Shown here: piece by piece, positions 17,680 to 26,890 of the stretch
Position numbering within the stretch: position 1 is the first letter of the stretch
Layout of the letters: the number at the start of each line of letters is the position of its first letter
Assembly: GCA_903879715.1 (NCBI GenBank)
Contig: CAIRMR010000117.1
Coordinates: 1 to 55,455, forward strand
Source of the DNA: an uncultured Bacteroidales bacterium
GTDB lineage: Bacteria > Bacteroidota > Bacteroidia > Bacteroidales > UBA4417
Reading direction: 5' to 3'
DNA length: 55,455 nt
Made by a program: the position numbers and the translations under genes
The notes under the pieces: model-generated
What the model was told of the DNA's origin: nothing
The model's database searches: none
What the model saw: only the letters and a program-made list of their open reading frames with translations

Positions 17680-20600
17680 TTATTCGAATGAGAGAAAGTA
17701 TGCGTTTACTTTTGATTTATAGAATGGTTTCAGGTTAGGTGGTACGGTCCGGAACAATTCGGTCTCCTTTTCCTTTATCTTGTTGTATTCGAAGTACTTA
17801 GATGGATTATTGTAAAATATATCCTTTGATTCCTTCGATTCCCGTTTTTCATCAAGTTCCCGTTGCTGTTCGGCTTTTTCCGACTCAAGCATACGGGTTA
17901 CAATTTCCTGCTGACGCCGGATTGTTTCAATATTTATACGTTTATTAACCAGATCCGTTTCCGTTTGCTCCATCTGCTGCATCATCTCTTTGATGTTTTT
18001 GTCAACGCCGGTTCCCTCCTTTTGCATCTCCTGCCCGTATTCCTGCATTTGTTTGCGCAGTGCTTCCTGCTGGGCAGCCATGCGGGCAAACTTCTCGCTC
18101 ATCTGCTTTTGTCCCTGTGAGCCTTGCTTCCCGGGAGCGGGCATTCCTTCTTTAAGCTGTTGCAATTGCTTGTTCATTAGTTCCTGCAATTGCCGCATGG
18201 ATTTCATTTTTCCCGCACTCATTCCAGGCTTTGGATTCTTTTTACCAGATTTACCGGAACCTTTGCTCTGCGCATTCTGCTGCATTTGCTTTAACGATTC
18301 CGATAACATCAATGCCAGGTTATTTACCGAAGTCATTGCATACTGCTGTTTGGTTTTTGCCGGCGCCACATCACGGCTATTCAGTTGACTGACAGCGCCT
18401 TCCATGTTATTTTCAACAGCAGTCATCTCGCGAAGGATAAAAGGCTCAATACTAGCCTGCCGTTTACTGAGTGCATACAAACTATCGGAAACAATTTCCA
18501 GGTCGTCCTTTAGGTTTTTCTGCCGCTGAATGATCTGAAGGTATTTAGGATTGGTAGTACTTACGACATTCAATTGTTTCATGATATCTTCCTGGTCGAA
18601 TGAAATCTTTACCAGGTTATCCAAAATCTGCCTGATCGCTTCCATATCTTCGCCTTCATCCTCCTGCTCCATTGCCTGCTGCATCTCAGAAAGTTTCTCA
18701 CTCAGTTTTTCCATTTTGCCGGATGCCCCTTTCTGCGATTGGGAAGCTTTCTGAGGTTTTCCACTTTTTAATTCCTCGCTGCTATTGTCCATTTCCTGGT
18801 CAATATCCTTTTGATCCGCATCGGTATTTTCAAGTTTGTTCGGTTCTTCCAGTTCGTTGTTCTTTTTATCCAGTTCGTTCAGATCATCTTTCAGTTGGTC
18901 AAACTGTTTATTAAGATCATCTTGTTTCTCATTAAGTTTATCGAGATTTTCCTTCTTAGCCTCATTGGTTTCATCACCCAGCTTTTTCTGATCTTCTGCA
19001 AGCTTATCCAGTTTTTCTATTGATTGCTGTAGTTTCTGTTCAACTTCCAGCTGTTTAAATAGTTCGAGATTCCGATCGAGTTCTTTTTCAAGACCTTTGC
19101 TGTCATCCTTCATTTTTTCAAGCATTTCGGCCACTTTATCCTTGTCGATATTCTCGAGCATTTTCTGTAATTCCTCGTACATCTTTTTCATGTCTTCGGT
19201 CATCACTTTATTAAACAAATCCTCAAGCTGTTTTTGCTTTTCCAAGATCTCAGGCGAAAGCTCCTGGTATTGATTTTGTTGCAGACTTTTCTCTTTGTTT
19301 TCCTTTTGAATTTCCTGAACCTGCTCCTGCAATGAGTTCTGCTTATCCAGCAATTGTTTTAATGCCTGTTTCTCCTGCCAGCCAACTTCCTTTTTATCTA
19401 CCATTTTCTTCTGCATATCCTCCACCTGTTTTTGTAAGGATTTCGACTGTTTGATAACCGATTCCATCTTATCCTTGATGTCATCGTTTTTCATATCCGT
19501 CATTTTTTCAATCTCATCCAGCGTAGGAACTTTAAAGATATGTTTAGTTGAACCTGTTGACTTATTGCCTGTTACGCCGTCATTATCCCAGACTTCAAAA
19601 TAATACTGCACTTCGTCACCAGGTTGAACAAATAAGGTTGACATATCCATAAAGTAGAAATACTGTTGCTGGAGCAAGGATTTATCAAGTTTGACTTCAC
19701 GTGTTTTAACGTCAGGGGTAGTTGTGTTTTCAGAACCTGCTTTCTTAACCGTCCAGGCAAACTCAAGCTTACTTAGCCCATAGTCATCTTTAACATTTCC
19801 CTGGTAGTAAAGCCTGTTATCATAAATGGAATCTTTAAATTCTTCAACAGAGATAGATGGATACAAATCGGGAATAACATTTACCAGGTATGACAGCGAA
19901 TCGCGGTTACTAAAATACTCATTGCCGATAATAACCGAATAAGGCATCCCTGACATCATCCGCGCCGACTGGGTAAATGTATTGGATTTCCCGGCTGCGA
20001 CTTCTGTCAGCTTCCCTCCTATTCTGAAAAGCAGCTTTCGGGTATCGCGTGTAAAAAACTTCCAGGTTAACCTTGTTCCGGCAGGCACAGTCAGGTCACC
20101 GGTATTTGACATGGTTTCGCTTTTCCTTCCAAGATACGCAGGGTATTCAGCCAACACATCAAAGGAAAGTATAATGGGTTTAGGAAGAATTTTTATGGTG
20201 TATTCCTTTGAATTGTATTGGTCAGTCGTGATTATAAAAGGTGTATTCTGCTGCAGGTTCCTGAACGTATAGCTGTAAAGCACATTGCTCTCTTTCTCCA
20301 TCCGGTAGTTAGCCTGGTTGGATTGAAGAAATAATTGCGCTGGTATCTCGTCACCTTCAATTTTAACCTTAACAGTAAAATCATCCTGCTGAACTGCCTG
20401 GAGTTTATTATTTAATATCTTAATTGTGAAAGGTGCCGGTCGTTCAAAAACTTTATTGTGATTGATAATCCGTTTGGATGGCGCTATAATAAACGAAGGT
20501 GAAATTACTAAAGCGGCCAAAAGAAAAATAAGCGGTGGCAAGGCATAAGGCAGGTATTTGCGATTCTTCTTCAGATCAACTGCGTCGGCAAAAGGAACAG

Positions 20601-21021
20601 GCTGCAAATGCTTTATCTTTTGATCGATACTTGCCCGGATCAGATCACTGCTTTCATTCTTATCTTGTTCAAGCTGATACAACTGCAAAGTATTTATCAA
20701 TACATCCTTAACTTCAACGAAATGCTTCCCTATAATTTGAGCCGCCTGCTCATGATTTATTACTTTGCCCAACCGGCTGATATGAGCAATTGGAAGTACA
20801 ATATAATGACCTATAATGTATACAGTTGTAAACAGGAAGGTATAGAAAAGTAAACTCCTTGTACCTGTACCAAACCATGAGAAATATTCGAGCAGCACAA
20901 TCAAAATAAAATACATACCGATGGCTGCCAGCGAATAAAGCAGCCCGCGGATAAGTTGGTTTTTATAGTATTTCCGGATAAACTCATCGATCTTCCGGAT
21001 CAATAAAGCATAGTTACTTTC
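17680..21021 (-). CDS. DUF4175 family membrane protein with very long glutamine/lysine-rich coiled coil
   Basis: A protein of about 1113 residues. Three N-terminal membrane helices (roughly 23-50, 60-85 and 155-180) precede a periplasmic beta-rich, Ig-like region (about 190-500). From about 510 to 1080 the protein is almost pure coiled coil rich in Gln, Lys, Glu and Met. An in-frame ATG at 21084 would add 21 residues, but it lies only about 10 bp from a -7 box (TACCTTTG, minus 21101-21094). I prefer the ATG at 21021 (MESNYALLIRKIDEF). Members are found in Bacteroidota and alphaproteobacteria; function is unknown. The layout suggests an envelope-spanning structural or tethering role, which is inference. 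Confidence 0.78.
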   Translation of the reverse strand, partial: ESNYALLIRKIDEFIRKYYKNQLIRGLLYSLAAIGMYFILIVLLEYFSWFGTGTRSLLFYTFLFTTVYIIGHYIVLPIAHISRLGKVINHEQAAQIIGKHFVEVKDVLINTLQLYQLEQDKNESSDLIRASIDQKIKHLQPVPFADAVDLKKNRKYLPYALPPLIFLLAALVISPSFIIAPSKRIINHNKVFERPAPFTIKILNNKLQAVQQDDFTVKVKIEGDEIPAQLFLQSNQANYRMEKESNVLYSYTFRNLQQNTPFIITTDQYNSKEYTIKILPKPIILSFDVLAEYPAYLGRKSETMSNTGDLTVPAGTRLTWKFFTRDTRKLLFRIGGKLTEVAAGKSNTFTQSARMMSGMPYSVIIGNEYFSNRDSLSYLVNVIPDLYPSISVEEFKDSIYDNRLYYQGNVKDDYGLSKLEFAWTVKKAGSENTTTPDVKTREVKLDKSLLQQQYFYFMDMSTLFVQPGDEVQYYFEVWDNDGVTGNKSTGSTKHIFKVPTLDEIEKMTDMKNDDIKDKMESVIKQSKSLQKQVEDMQKKMVDKKEVGWQEKQALKQLLDKQNSLQEQVQEIQKENKEKSLQQNQYQELSPEILEKQKQLEDLFNKVMTEDMKKMYEELQKMLENIDKDKVAEMLEKMKDDSKGLEKELDRNLELFKQLEVEQKLQQSIEKLDKLAEDQKKLGDETNEAKKENLDKLNEKQDDLNKQFDQLKDDLNELDKKNNELEEPNKLENTDADQKDIDQEMDNSSEELKSGKPQKASQSQKGASGKMEKLSEKLSEMQQAMEQEDEGEDMEAIRQILDNLVKISFDQEDIMKQLNVVSTTNPKYLQIIQRQKNLKDDLEIVSDSLYALSKRQASIEPFILREMTAVENNMEGAVSQLNSRDVAPAKTKQQYAMTSVNNLALMLSESLKQMQQNAQSKGSGKSGKKNPKPGMSAGKMKSMRQLQELMNKQLQQLKEGMPAPGKQGSQGQKQMSEKFARMAAQQEALRKQMQEYGQEMQKEGTGVDKNIKEMMQQMEQTETDLVNKRINIETIRRQQEIVTRMLESEKAEQQRELDEKRESKESKDIFYNNPSKYFEYNKIKEKETELFRTVPPNLKPFYKSKVNAYFLSFE

Positions 21022-21093
21022 CATTATTTTCAGTTGGTCAACCCAGGGTGAATTATAGCTGATTATTCCCGGAGTTGTTAACAAATTAACCTA

Positions 21094-21101
21094 CAAAGGT
21101 A
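21094..21101 (-). promoter_or_regulatory. -7 promoter element for the DUF4175-ybeY transcript
   Basis: The minus strand reads TACCTTTG, matching TAnnTTTG, about 73 bp upstream of the preferred start at 21021. Confidence 0.5.
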
Positions 21102-21174
21102 ACAACTATAGTTGATTGTTGTTTGCTCCGTTTTCAGGAAGAGTATATTCCAAATCCTGAGCATTTTAATTTTA

Positions 21175-21345
21175 CCACGGAGACCTGAAGAACACAGAGG
21201 TTCACGGAGGCGAATAAAAAAAGCCTATTGTTTTAGGCCATAAGAGTGGTAAATAAGAGTTTATTTCTCTTTTTCAATAATAAGAATTCTACAGGCTTCA
21301 CATTCTAAATCTCTGTGCTCCTCCATGTTCTTCGTGCCTCCGTGG
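21175..21345. repeat. Long imperfect inverted repeat (REP/MITE-like element)
   Basis: The left arm 21175-21210 (CCACGGAG...CACGGAGG) and right arm 21311-21345 (CTCTGTG...CTCCGTGG) are reverse complements at roughly 27 of 35 positions. They enclose about 100 bp that contains a terminator-like hairpin. No open frame is inside. The element fills most of the gap between the divergent DUF4175 and gltX genes. Confidence 0.6.
21216..21238 (-). terminator. Terminator-like hairpin on the minus strand inside the inverted repeat
   Basis: GCCTA/TAGGC with a 6-nt loop (21223-21238). On the minus strand it is followed by seven T residues (21222-21216). No minus-strand gene ends here, so it would end a short transcript arising within the repeat or is simply part of the element. 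Confidence 0.4.
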
Positions 21346-21425
21346 CTATATTTCTTCTTTTCCTAAACAACTCAAAAATGAATTTTATGCAAATCAATGA
21401 ATAAAAAACAGAAGTAGAGGTTTTG

Positions 21426-21433
21426 TATCTTTG
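21426..21433 (+). promoter_or_regulatory. -7 promoter element of gltX
   Basis: TATCTTTG matches TAnnTTTG and ends 20 bp before the gltX ATG. The leader is therefore very short, and it contains AACAACAAAA at 21442-21451. Confidence 0.65.
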
Positions 21434-21453
21434 CGCCCTTTAACAACAAAATT

Positions 21454-22977
21454 ATGCGCGAAGTAAGAGTACGTTTTGCCCCAAGTCCCACCGGCCCGCT
21501 ACACATTGGCGGAGTGCGGACAGCTTTATATAATTATCTTTTTGCCCGTAAACTCGGCGGCAAATTTATCCTCCGGATTGAAGATACCGACCAGGGAAGA
21601 TTTGTTCCCGGTGCTGAACAATATATTATTGAATCATTGACCTGGAGCAGAATTCATTTCGACGAAGGTGTTCATATCGGCGGCCCCTACGCACCTTATC
21701 GCCAGAGCGACCGTAAGGAAATTTATCATCAGTACGCTCTGCAGCTTCTGAAAAATGGAACTGCGTATTTTGCCTTTGATACACCTGAAGAACTGGATGC
21801 CATTCGCAAGCAATACGAATCACGAAAGGAAACTTTCCAGTATGGTCCTCAAACCCGCATGGGATTGAAAAACTCACTCACACTTCCTGAAAATGAAGTT
21901 AAAGCATTACTGGATGCAGGCGTTCATTATGTTATCCGCGTTACAATTCCTGAACATGAAACCATCACAGTACATGACTTGATACGTGGTGTTGTTACCG
22001 TAGATTCCGCCCTGCTTGACGATAAAGTTTTATACAAATCAGATGGAATGCCGACCTATCACCTAGCCAATGTGGTTGACGATTACCTGATGAAAATTTC
22101 GCATGTAATACGTGGAGAAGAATGGCTGCCATCAGCACCGTTACATGTTCTTCTTTATCGCTTTTTCGGCTGGGAAAAAGAAATGCCGGAATTTGCCCAT
22201 TTACCGCTGCTGCTGAAACCCGATGGAAACGGCAAGCTTAGCAAGCGTGATGGTGACCGTTTGGGCTTCCCTGTTTTCCCTTTACGCTGGACAGATCCGA
22301 AAACAAACGAAGTATCTTCTGGCTACCGCGAAAGTGGTTACCTTCCCGAAGCTTTTATTAATATGCTGGCTTTCCTGGGATGGAATCCAGGAACAGAGCA
22401 GGAATTGTTTACGCTGGATGAATTGGTTCATGAATTCAGTATTGAGCGCGTAAGTAAATCAGGCGCTAAATTTGACGTGGAAAAAGCTCACTGGTACAAT
22501 CACCAGTACCTTTCGAAGAAAACTCCGGCTGAATTGTCGGCATTACTGATTCCGATCCTGGAATTAAAGAATATTAAAGCTTCTCAGAAATATGTTGAAC
22601 AAGTCTGCACATTGATTCACGACCGGGCTGTGCTGATTCCGGATTTATTTACCCAATCGCATTTCTTCTTCCTCGATCCTGAATCGTACGACGAAAAAGT
22701 AGTGGCCAAAATCTGGAAAACCGAAACCCCTACCCTATTGGCGGAATATATTCCTGTGCTTGAAGCGACCGAACCTTTTACAAAGGAAAATATAGAAGTC
22801 AACACCAAAGAATTTGTTCAGAACAAAGGAATCGGAATGGGCCAGCTTATGAATCCATTGAGGTTAATAGTAGTTGGAACTAATGCCGGTCCTGGAATGA
22901 TGGATATGATGGCTGTAATTGGTAAAGAAAAGACTTTAGACCGCATTCAAAAAGGCATTGAAAAAATTGTTGTGTAA
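21454..22977 (+). CDS. gltX: Glutamyl-tRNA synthetase
   Basis: A 507-residue class I aminoacyl-tRNA synthetase. The HIGH-type signature is in APSPTGPLHIGGVRTALYN (residues about 8-26), followed by the RIEDTD block and, near residue 262, the KMSKS-type motif KLSKRDGDRLGFPV. It charges tRNA-Glu with glutamate. A separate glutaminyl-tRNA synthetase (glnS) is present at 28-30 kb, so this enzyme is expected to be discriminating rather than to mischarge tRNA-Gln. It is monocistronic, with its own promoter. The region downstream is a decayed M13-peptidase gene. Confidence 0.97.
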   Translation: MREVRVRFAPSPTGPLHIGGVRTALYNYLFARKLGGKFILRIEDTDQGRFVPGAEQYIIESLTWSRIHFDEGVHIGGPYAPYRQSDRKEIYHQYALQLLKNGTAYFAFDTPEELDAIRKQYESRKETFQYGPQTRMGLKNSLTLPENEVKALLDAGVHYVIRVTIPEHETITVHDLIRGVVTVDSALLDDKVLYKSDGMPTYHLANVVDDYLMKISHVIRGEEWLPSAPLHVLLYRFFGWEKEMPEFAHLPLLLKPDGNGKLSKRDGDRLGFPVFPLRWTDPKTNEVSSGYRESGYLPEAFINMLAFLGWNPGTEQELFTLDELVHEFSIERVSKSGAKFDVEKAHWYNHQYLSKKTPAELSALLIPILELKNIKASQKYVEQVCTLIHDRAVLIPDLFTQSHFFFLDPESYDEKVVAKIWKTETPTLLAEYIPVLEATEPFTKENIEVNTKEFVQNKGIGMGQLMNPLRLIVVGTNAGPGMMDMMAVIGKEKTLDRIQKGIEKIVV

Positions 22978-23018
22978 ATAGCTTTTCAATTAACGGAACA
23001 CATACTTTATAAAACTTC

Positions 23019-23318
23019 ATGAAATCAGTTTTCTGTTTTTAAGGTTAAATTGCTATTGTTGCCTTCATTGCTTCATGTACAAATACTTCGGCTAAAATCA
23101 ACGAAAAAAATGCCATGGCCATGCATATTGATTCGACAATAAAGCCTGGCGATGATTTCTTTCTGTTCGCCAGCGGGAAATGGTTTAAGGAAAATCCTAT
23201 TCCGGCCAGCAAACAAAATAATGGCTTGTGGCAGATGATTCAGATAGCAAGCAAGGTGATGCAATGTGGCGGGCCGATAGCCTGCGGGTTAAAATCTGGT
23301 AATGATTGTAATTCTTAA
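23019..23318 (+). pseudogene. Remnant of an M13-family (PepO/neprilysin-like) metallopeptidase lipoprotein
   Basis: In one frame, ATG 23019 starts a signal peptide that is interrupted by two stop codons (TAA 23040-23042 and TAA 23046-23048). It resumes as IAIVAFIASC, a lipobox, followed by a mature N-terminus. That N-terminus holds the M13 hallmark KPGDDFFLFASGKWFKENPIP. Near 23255 the homology jumps to another frame (about DAMWRADSLRVK) and then ends. The HExxH catalytic domain, normally about 400-500 residues further on, is absent. This is an internally broken gene start left after deletion of the rest. The original was probably an outer-membrane- or periplasm-anchored oligopeptidase. Confidence 0.72.
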
Positions 23319-23939
23319 AACTGCAAGTTAAATATTGACGGAAGCTATATATCAGAAAAGGTTGCCCTGGGTCAGGCAGCTTTTTTTGTAAGTCTGTTTT
23401 TCACCTTGCAACATGATTCAGTATTTGAGAGTAAAAAAATGAAGAGCGTTTTAAAAACTGTTTTATTACGGGATTCGCTCCGGCAAATAAATGGCGAATT
23501 TCAAAATTGTAATTGAGATTTTACGATTCCAATTTTAAGCGCTTTTAAACACAAAATTTGAGCACCAGTGTACGTATCAGGAATTTTATTGCAATCTCAG
23601 CGACTTAAATTAACCTGCCGAATCACTTTTAAAACCGGAACTTCTACCCTATTTTACTGACAAACAAGTAGTTTTGAAAGTTAATTTTCCTGCCAGATAC
23701 TTGTAAAAAATTATATAAAAATCTATAGTGTTTTTCAGATTTAACCTTCAAAATAAAAAAACTGCATGATTCTGAAAATAAAATAAAATGCATGAGTAAT
23801 TTTTCGGGACCAATCCTGTTTTGACAATGTTTTCCCGAAAAGAGGTTTTCTGGCTATTTATTTTTTTCGGGATTAATCCTTTTCCATTTCCAGCCATCAA
23901 AGGTTAGATTCATTTTGTAAACTGTAACTAATATTCCCC
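23319..23939 (+). other. Non-coding region upstream of the outer-membrane barrel gene
   Basis: About 620 bp with no credible frame. The first part may be eroded M13-peptidase DNA, though I could not recognise further homology. The last 150 bp hold duplicated TTCGGGA-type repeats. Confidence 0.4.
23800..23880 (+). repeat. Direct repeats and an inverted arm upstream of the barrel gene
   Basis: Two copies of TTTTTCGGGAYYAATCCT occur at about 23800-23817 and 23863-23880, 63 bp apart. Between them lies TCCCGAAAA (about 23833-23841), the reverse complement of the first nine bases. One arm can therefore pair with either direct repeat, giving mutually exclusive hairpins about 60-130 bp upstream of the start codon at 23940. 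It could be an operator or an attenuator. Confidence 0.4.
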
Positions 23940-26780
23940 ATGTTGAAACTTAAGTTTACCCTATTCTTTATTTGTCTTTTATTTTTAAATACCGCGTTCG
24001 CACAGGAATTTCGTCTTTCAGGCACTATTGTCAATCAACAGGATAATCTGCCAATGGTCGGAGCTACATTAAAACTTGTAAGTATGCGCGACTCCACAAA
24101 AGTCAATTACCGGAGAAGTGACATAAAAGGTGAGTTCGTATTTGATAAACTGACTAAAGGGCGCTTCCGCCTGGAGATAACTTATATAGGATCTCAGAAG
24201 TATACTAAAGAAGTAATTGTCGGAGGAAAATCGGTAAATATTGGAACTATCATTTTAGAGCCATCAGCAAACATCCTTGGCGGAGTTGAAATCAGAGGAA
24301 CCGCTGAAAGGGCGGAGCAGAAAGGAGACACTACCCAATACAATGCCACTGCATTTAAGGTTACCCAAGACGCAACAACGGAAGACCTGGTAAAGAAAAT
24401 GCCCGGAATTACTATCGAAAACGGGACAGTGAAAGCACATGGTGAAGATGTAAAAAGAGTGCTGGTTGATGGCAAGCAATTTTTTGGTGAAGATCCTTCC
24501 GTAACGTTAAAAAACCTTCCCGCCGAAGTAGTAGATAAAATCCAGGTTTTCGATAAACTTTCGGACCAGGCAGCCTGGAGCGGTTTTGACGATGGCAGCG
24601 GGCAGAAAACCATTAATATTGTTACCCGGAATGCAAAAAAAACAGGACAATTCGGTAAGTTTTCAGCCGGTTATGGAACCGATGACCGATACCTGCTGGG
24701 AGCCAACGTTAATTTTTTTAATGGTGATCGCAAAATAACCCTGCTGGGAATGAGCAACAATGTGAATCAGCAGAATTTCTCGGCCGATGATGTGATTGGC
24801 AGTGGTGGCGGAGGCCGTTCAGGTGGCAGAGGTGGTTCCGCAATGCAGGTTGGTCCGTCAAGCGGGATATTCAGTACGCATGCCATAGGTTTTAATTACA
24901 CTGATTCCTGGGGAAGCAAACTGATTTTAAATGCAAGCTATTTTTGGAATAAAGGCGAAAACATCAATAACAAACTAATTAACAGGCAATATATACTTGG
25001 TGAAGATGCAAGCCAGTATTACAATGAAATCAGTAAATCAGAATCAGATAATGTTAATCACCGTTTGAATATGCGGATTGAGTACAATCCTGATTCAAGC
25101 AATTCTTTCATTCTAACTCCAAGGTTTAGTCTTCAGTACAACCAATCCAACAGTTATTCTATTGCAATTACCGGCGTGCATCCTGAATTTACCCCTGATA
25201 GCCTAATAAATGAATCTGTTAACAATAATGAGAACGATGCGAACGGGTACAATTTTAACAATGACTTACTTTACCGTCATAAATTCCTCAAAAAAGGCCG
25301 AACTGCCTCCATTAATATTGGCACTGGTATAAGTAACAGGTATCGTGATAGTTATGTGAATAATCTGAGTGTTTTTTACAATTCACAGGTAGGAAAATCA
25401 AATGATACTACAGATCAGTATGGTAAAACCCTTTCGGATGGCTTAAACCTTTCAGCAAATCTTGTTTATACCGAGCCTTTAAGCAAAAACAGCCAGCTTC
25501 AACTTAACTATTCTGTTTCCTATTCTGAAAATTCAAACGATAAAAGGACTTATAATTATGTAGCTTCCCAACAGAATTATACATCATTCGACACGCTTTA
25601 CTCAAGTATTTATGACAATGATTATATAACTCACCGCGTTGGAACCGGCTACCTTTTTCAGACAGAGATGATGAATCTGAACGCAGGTATTTCCTATCAG
25701 TACGCTGCTCTTCAAGGGAATACAAGTTTCCCGGATATTGATTCCACCCGTAAAACATTTAATTCAGTACTTCCGAATGTGATGATAAACTACAAATTTA
25801 CCAAGTTTACCAACCTGAGAGTTACTTACAGGGCAAGTACCAATGCACCTTCGGCCACCCAGTTGCAAAAAGTTATAGATAATTCAAACCCACTGCTTCT
25901 TTCAACTGGTAACCCTGATCTGAAACAAGAGATCAGGCATTTTGCCATGTCGCGTTTTTCGCATTCCAACAAAGAGAAAACCACTAACCTTTTTGGAATG
26001 TTATTTTTCCAGAAAGTTCAGAACTATATAGGAAATTCAACACTCATCGCTTCGAGCGATACGGTTGTAAACGGCCAAACAATTAACCTGGGAACTCAAT
26101 TATCGATACCCGAAAACCTTGATGGTGCCTGGAATGGCCGCATTTTAACAACGATTGGATTTCCGGTTAAACCCATTAAAAGCAACCTGAATTTTAATAC
26201 CGGTTTCAGTTACAACCGATTGCCCAGCCTGATCAATAACAGGGCTAATTTTTCAAATACATACGGATTCAATATCGGAGCTGTTTTGAGCAGCAATATC
26301 AGCGAGAAAATTGATTTTACCCTCACTTACAACATTAACTATAATATTGTTGAGAATACCATTCAGCCAAGTTTAAATAATAATTACCTGTTCCAGATAG
26401 GATCCATCCAGTTTAACTGGGAATTCTGGAAAGGGTTTTTTGTTCAGAATAGTGTGACTTATCAGAATTATAACGGTATTTCTTCCAATATCAATGATCA
26501 ATATACGCTTTGGAATTTTAATCTGGGTAAGAAAATATTTAAGAATAAATCAGGCGAAATAAAATTGTCATGTTATGATATCCTAGACGAAAATAAAAGT
26601 CTGAACCGCAGTGTAACGGATACTTATATCGAAGATTCAAATACCCAGGTACTACAGCAGTATTTTATGCTTGCATTTACGTATAGTCTGCGTAATTTCA
26701 CAGGCAAACTTCCAACAAATGAAAAACGCGGTTTTGACGGACCTCCGGGAGGGAGACCGGATGGACCACCGATGCATTGA
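23940..26780 (+). CDS. TonB-receptor-like outer membrane beta-barrel protein with carboxypeptidase regulatory domain
   Basis: A 946-residue outer-membrane protein. Signal peptide 1-21 is followed by an Ig-like CarboxypepD_reg domain (about 25-105), a plug-like segment with GTVKAHGEDVKRVLVDGKQFFGEDP (about 160-190), and a large C-terminal barrel (about 240-930) rich in aromatic Asn/Tyr/Ser strands. It matches the OMP_b-brl_3 type rather than SusC: no SusD partner follows and the SusC signature is not visible. It ends in a Gly/Pro-rich tail (GFDGPPGGRPDGPPMH). Gly-rich loop GSGGGGRSGGRGG near 285 looks like an exposed loop. The substrate is unknown. Confidence 0.85.
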   Translation: MLKLKFTLFFICLLFLNTAFAQEFRLSGTIVNQQDNLPMVGATLKLVSMRDSTKVNYRRSDIKGEFVFDKLTKGRFRLEITYIGSQKYTKEVIVGGKSVNIGTIILEPSANILGGVEIRGTAERAEQKGDTTQYNATAFKVTQDATTEDLVKKMPGITIENGTVKAHGEDVKRVLVDGKQFFGEDPSVTLKNLPAEVVDKIQVFDKLSDQAAWSGFDDGSGQKTINIVTRNAKKTGQFGKFSAGYGTDDRYLLGANVNFFNGDRKITLLGMSNNVNQQNFSADDVIGSGGGGRSGGRGGSAMQVGPSSGIFSTHAIGFNYTDSWGSKLILNASYFWNKGENINNKLINRQYILGEDASQYYNEISKSESDNVNHRLNMRIEYNPDSSNSFILTPRFSLQYNQSNSYSIAITGVHPEFTPDSLINESVNNNENDANGYNFNNDLLYRHKFLKKGRTASINIGTGISNRYRDSYVNNLSVFYNSQVGKSNDTTDQYGKTLSDGLNLSANLVYTEPLSKNSQLQLNYSVSYSENSNDKRTYNYVASQQNYTSFDTLYSSIYDNDYITHRVGTGYLFQTEMMNLNAGISYQYAALQGNTSFPDIDSTRKTFNSVLPNVMINYKFTKFTNLRVTYRASTNAPSATQLQKVIDNSNPLLLSTGNPDLKQEIRHFAMSRFSHSNKEKTTNLFGMLFFQKVQNYIGNSTLIASSDTVVNGQTINLGTQLSIPENLDGAWNGRILTTIGFPVKPIKSNLNFNTGFSYNRLPSLINNRANFSNTYGFNIGAVLSSNISEKIDFTLTYNINYNIVENTIQPSLNNNYLFQIGSIQFNWEFWKGFFVQNSVTYQNYNGISSNINDQYTLWNFNLGKKIFKNKSGEIKLSCYDILDENKSLNRSVTDTYIEDSNTQVLQQYFMLAFTYSLRNFTGKLPTNEKRGFDGPPGGRPDGPPMH

Positions 26781-26890
26781 AAATGAGCATTAACCCGGTA
26801 TTGGAATTGTGAAAAACTTTGCTGAAAAGGCAGTATCCCTCTTTTGGATATGAACTGTGGCGCCGACCGGCTAAACAGTTTCAATTTGTG

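Noticed and set aside
14140-17680. An origin of replication near the two parS sites.
   Set aside because: No cluster of TTATCCACA-type DnaA boxes was found near mnmG or ybeY; parS alone only suggests proximity to the origin.
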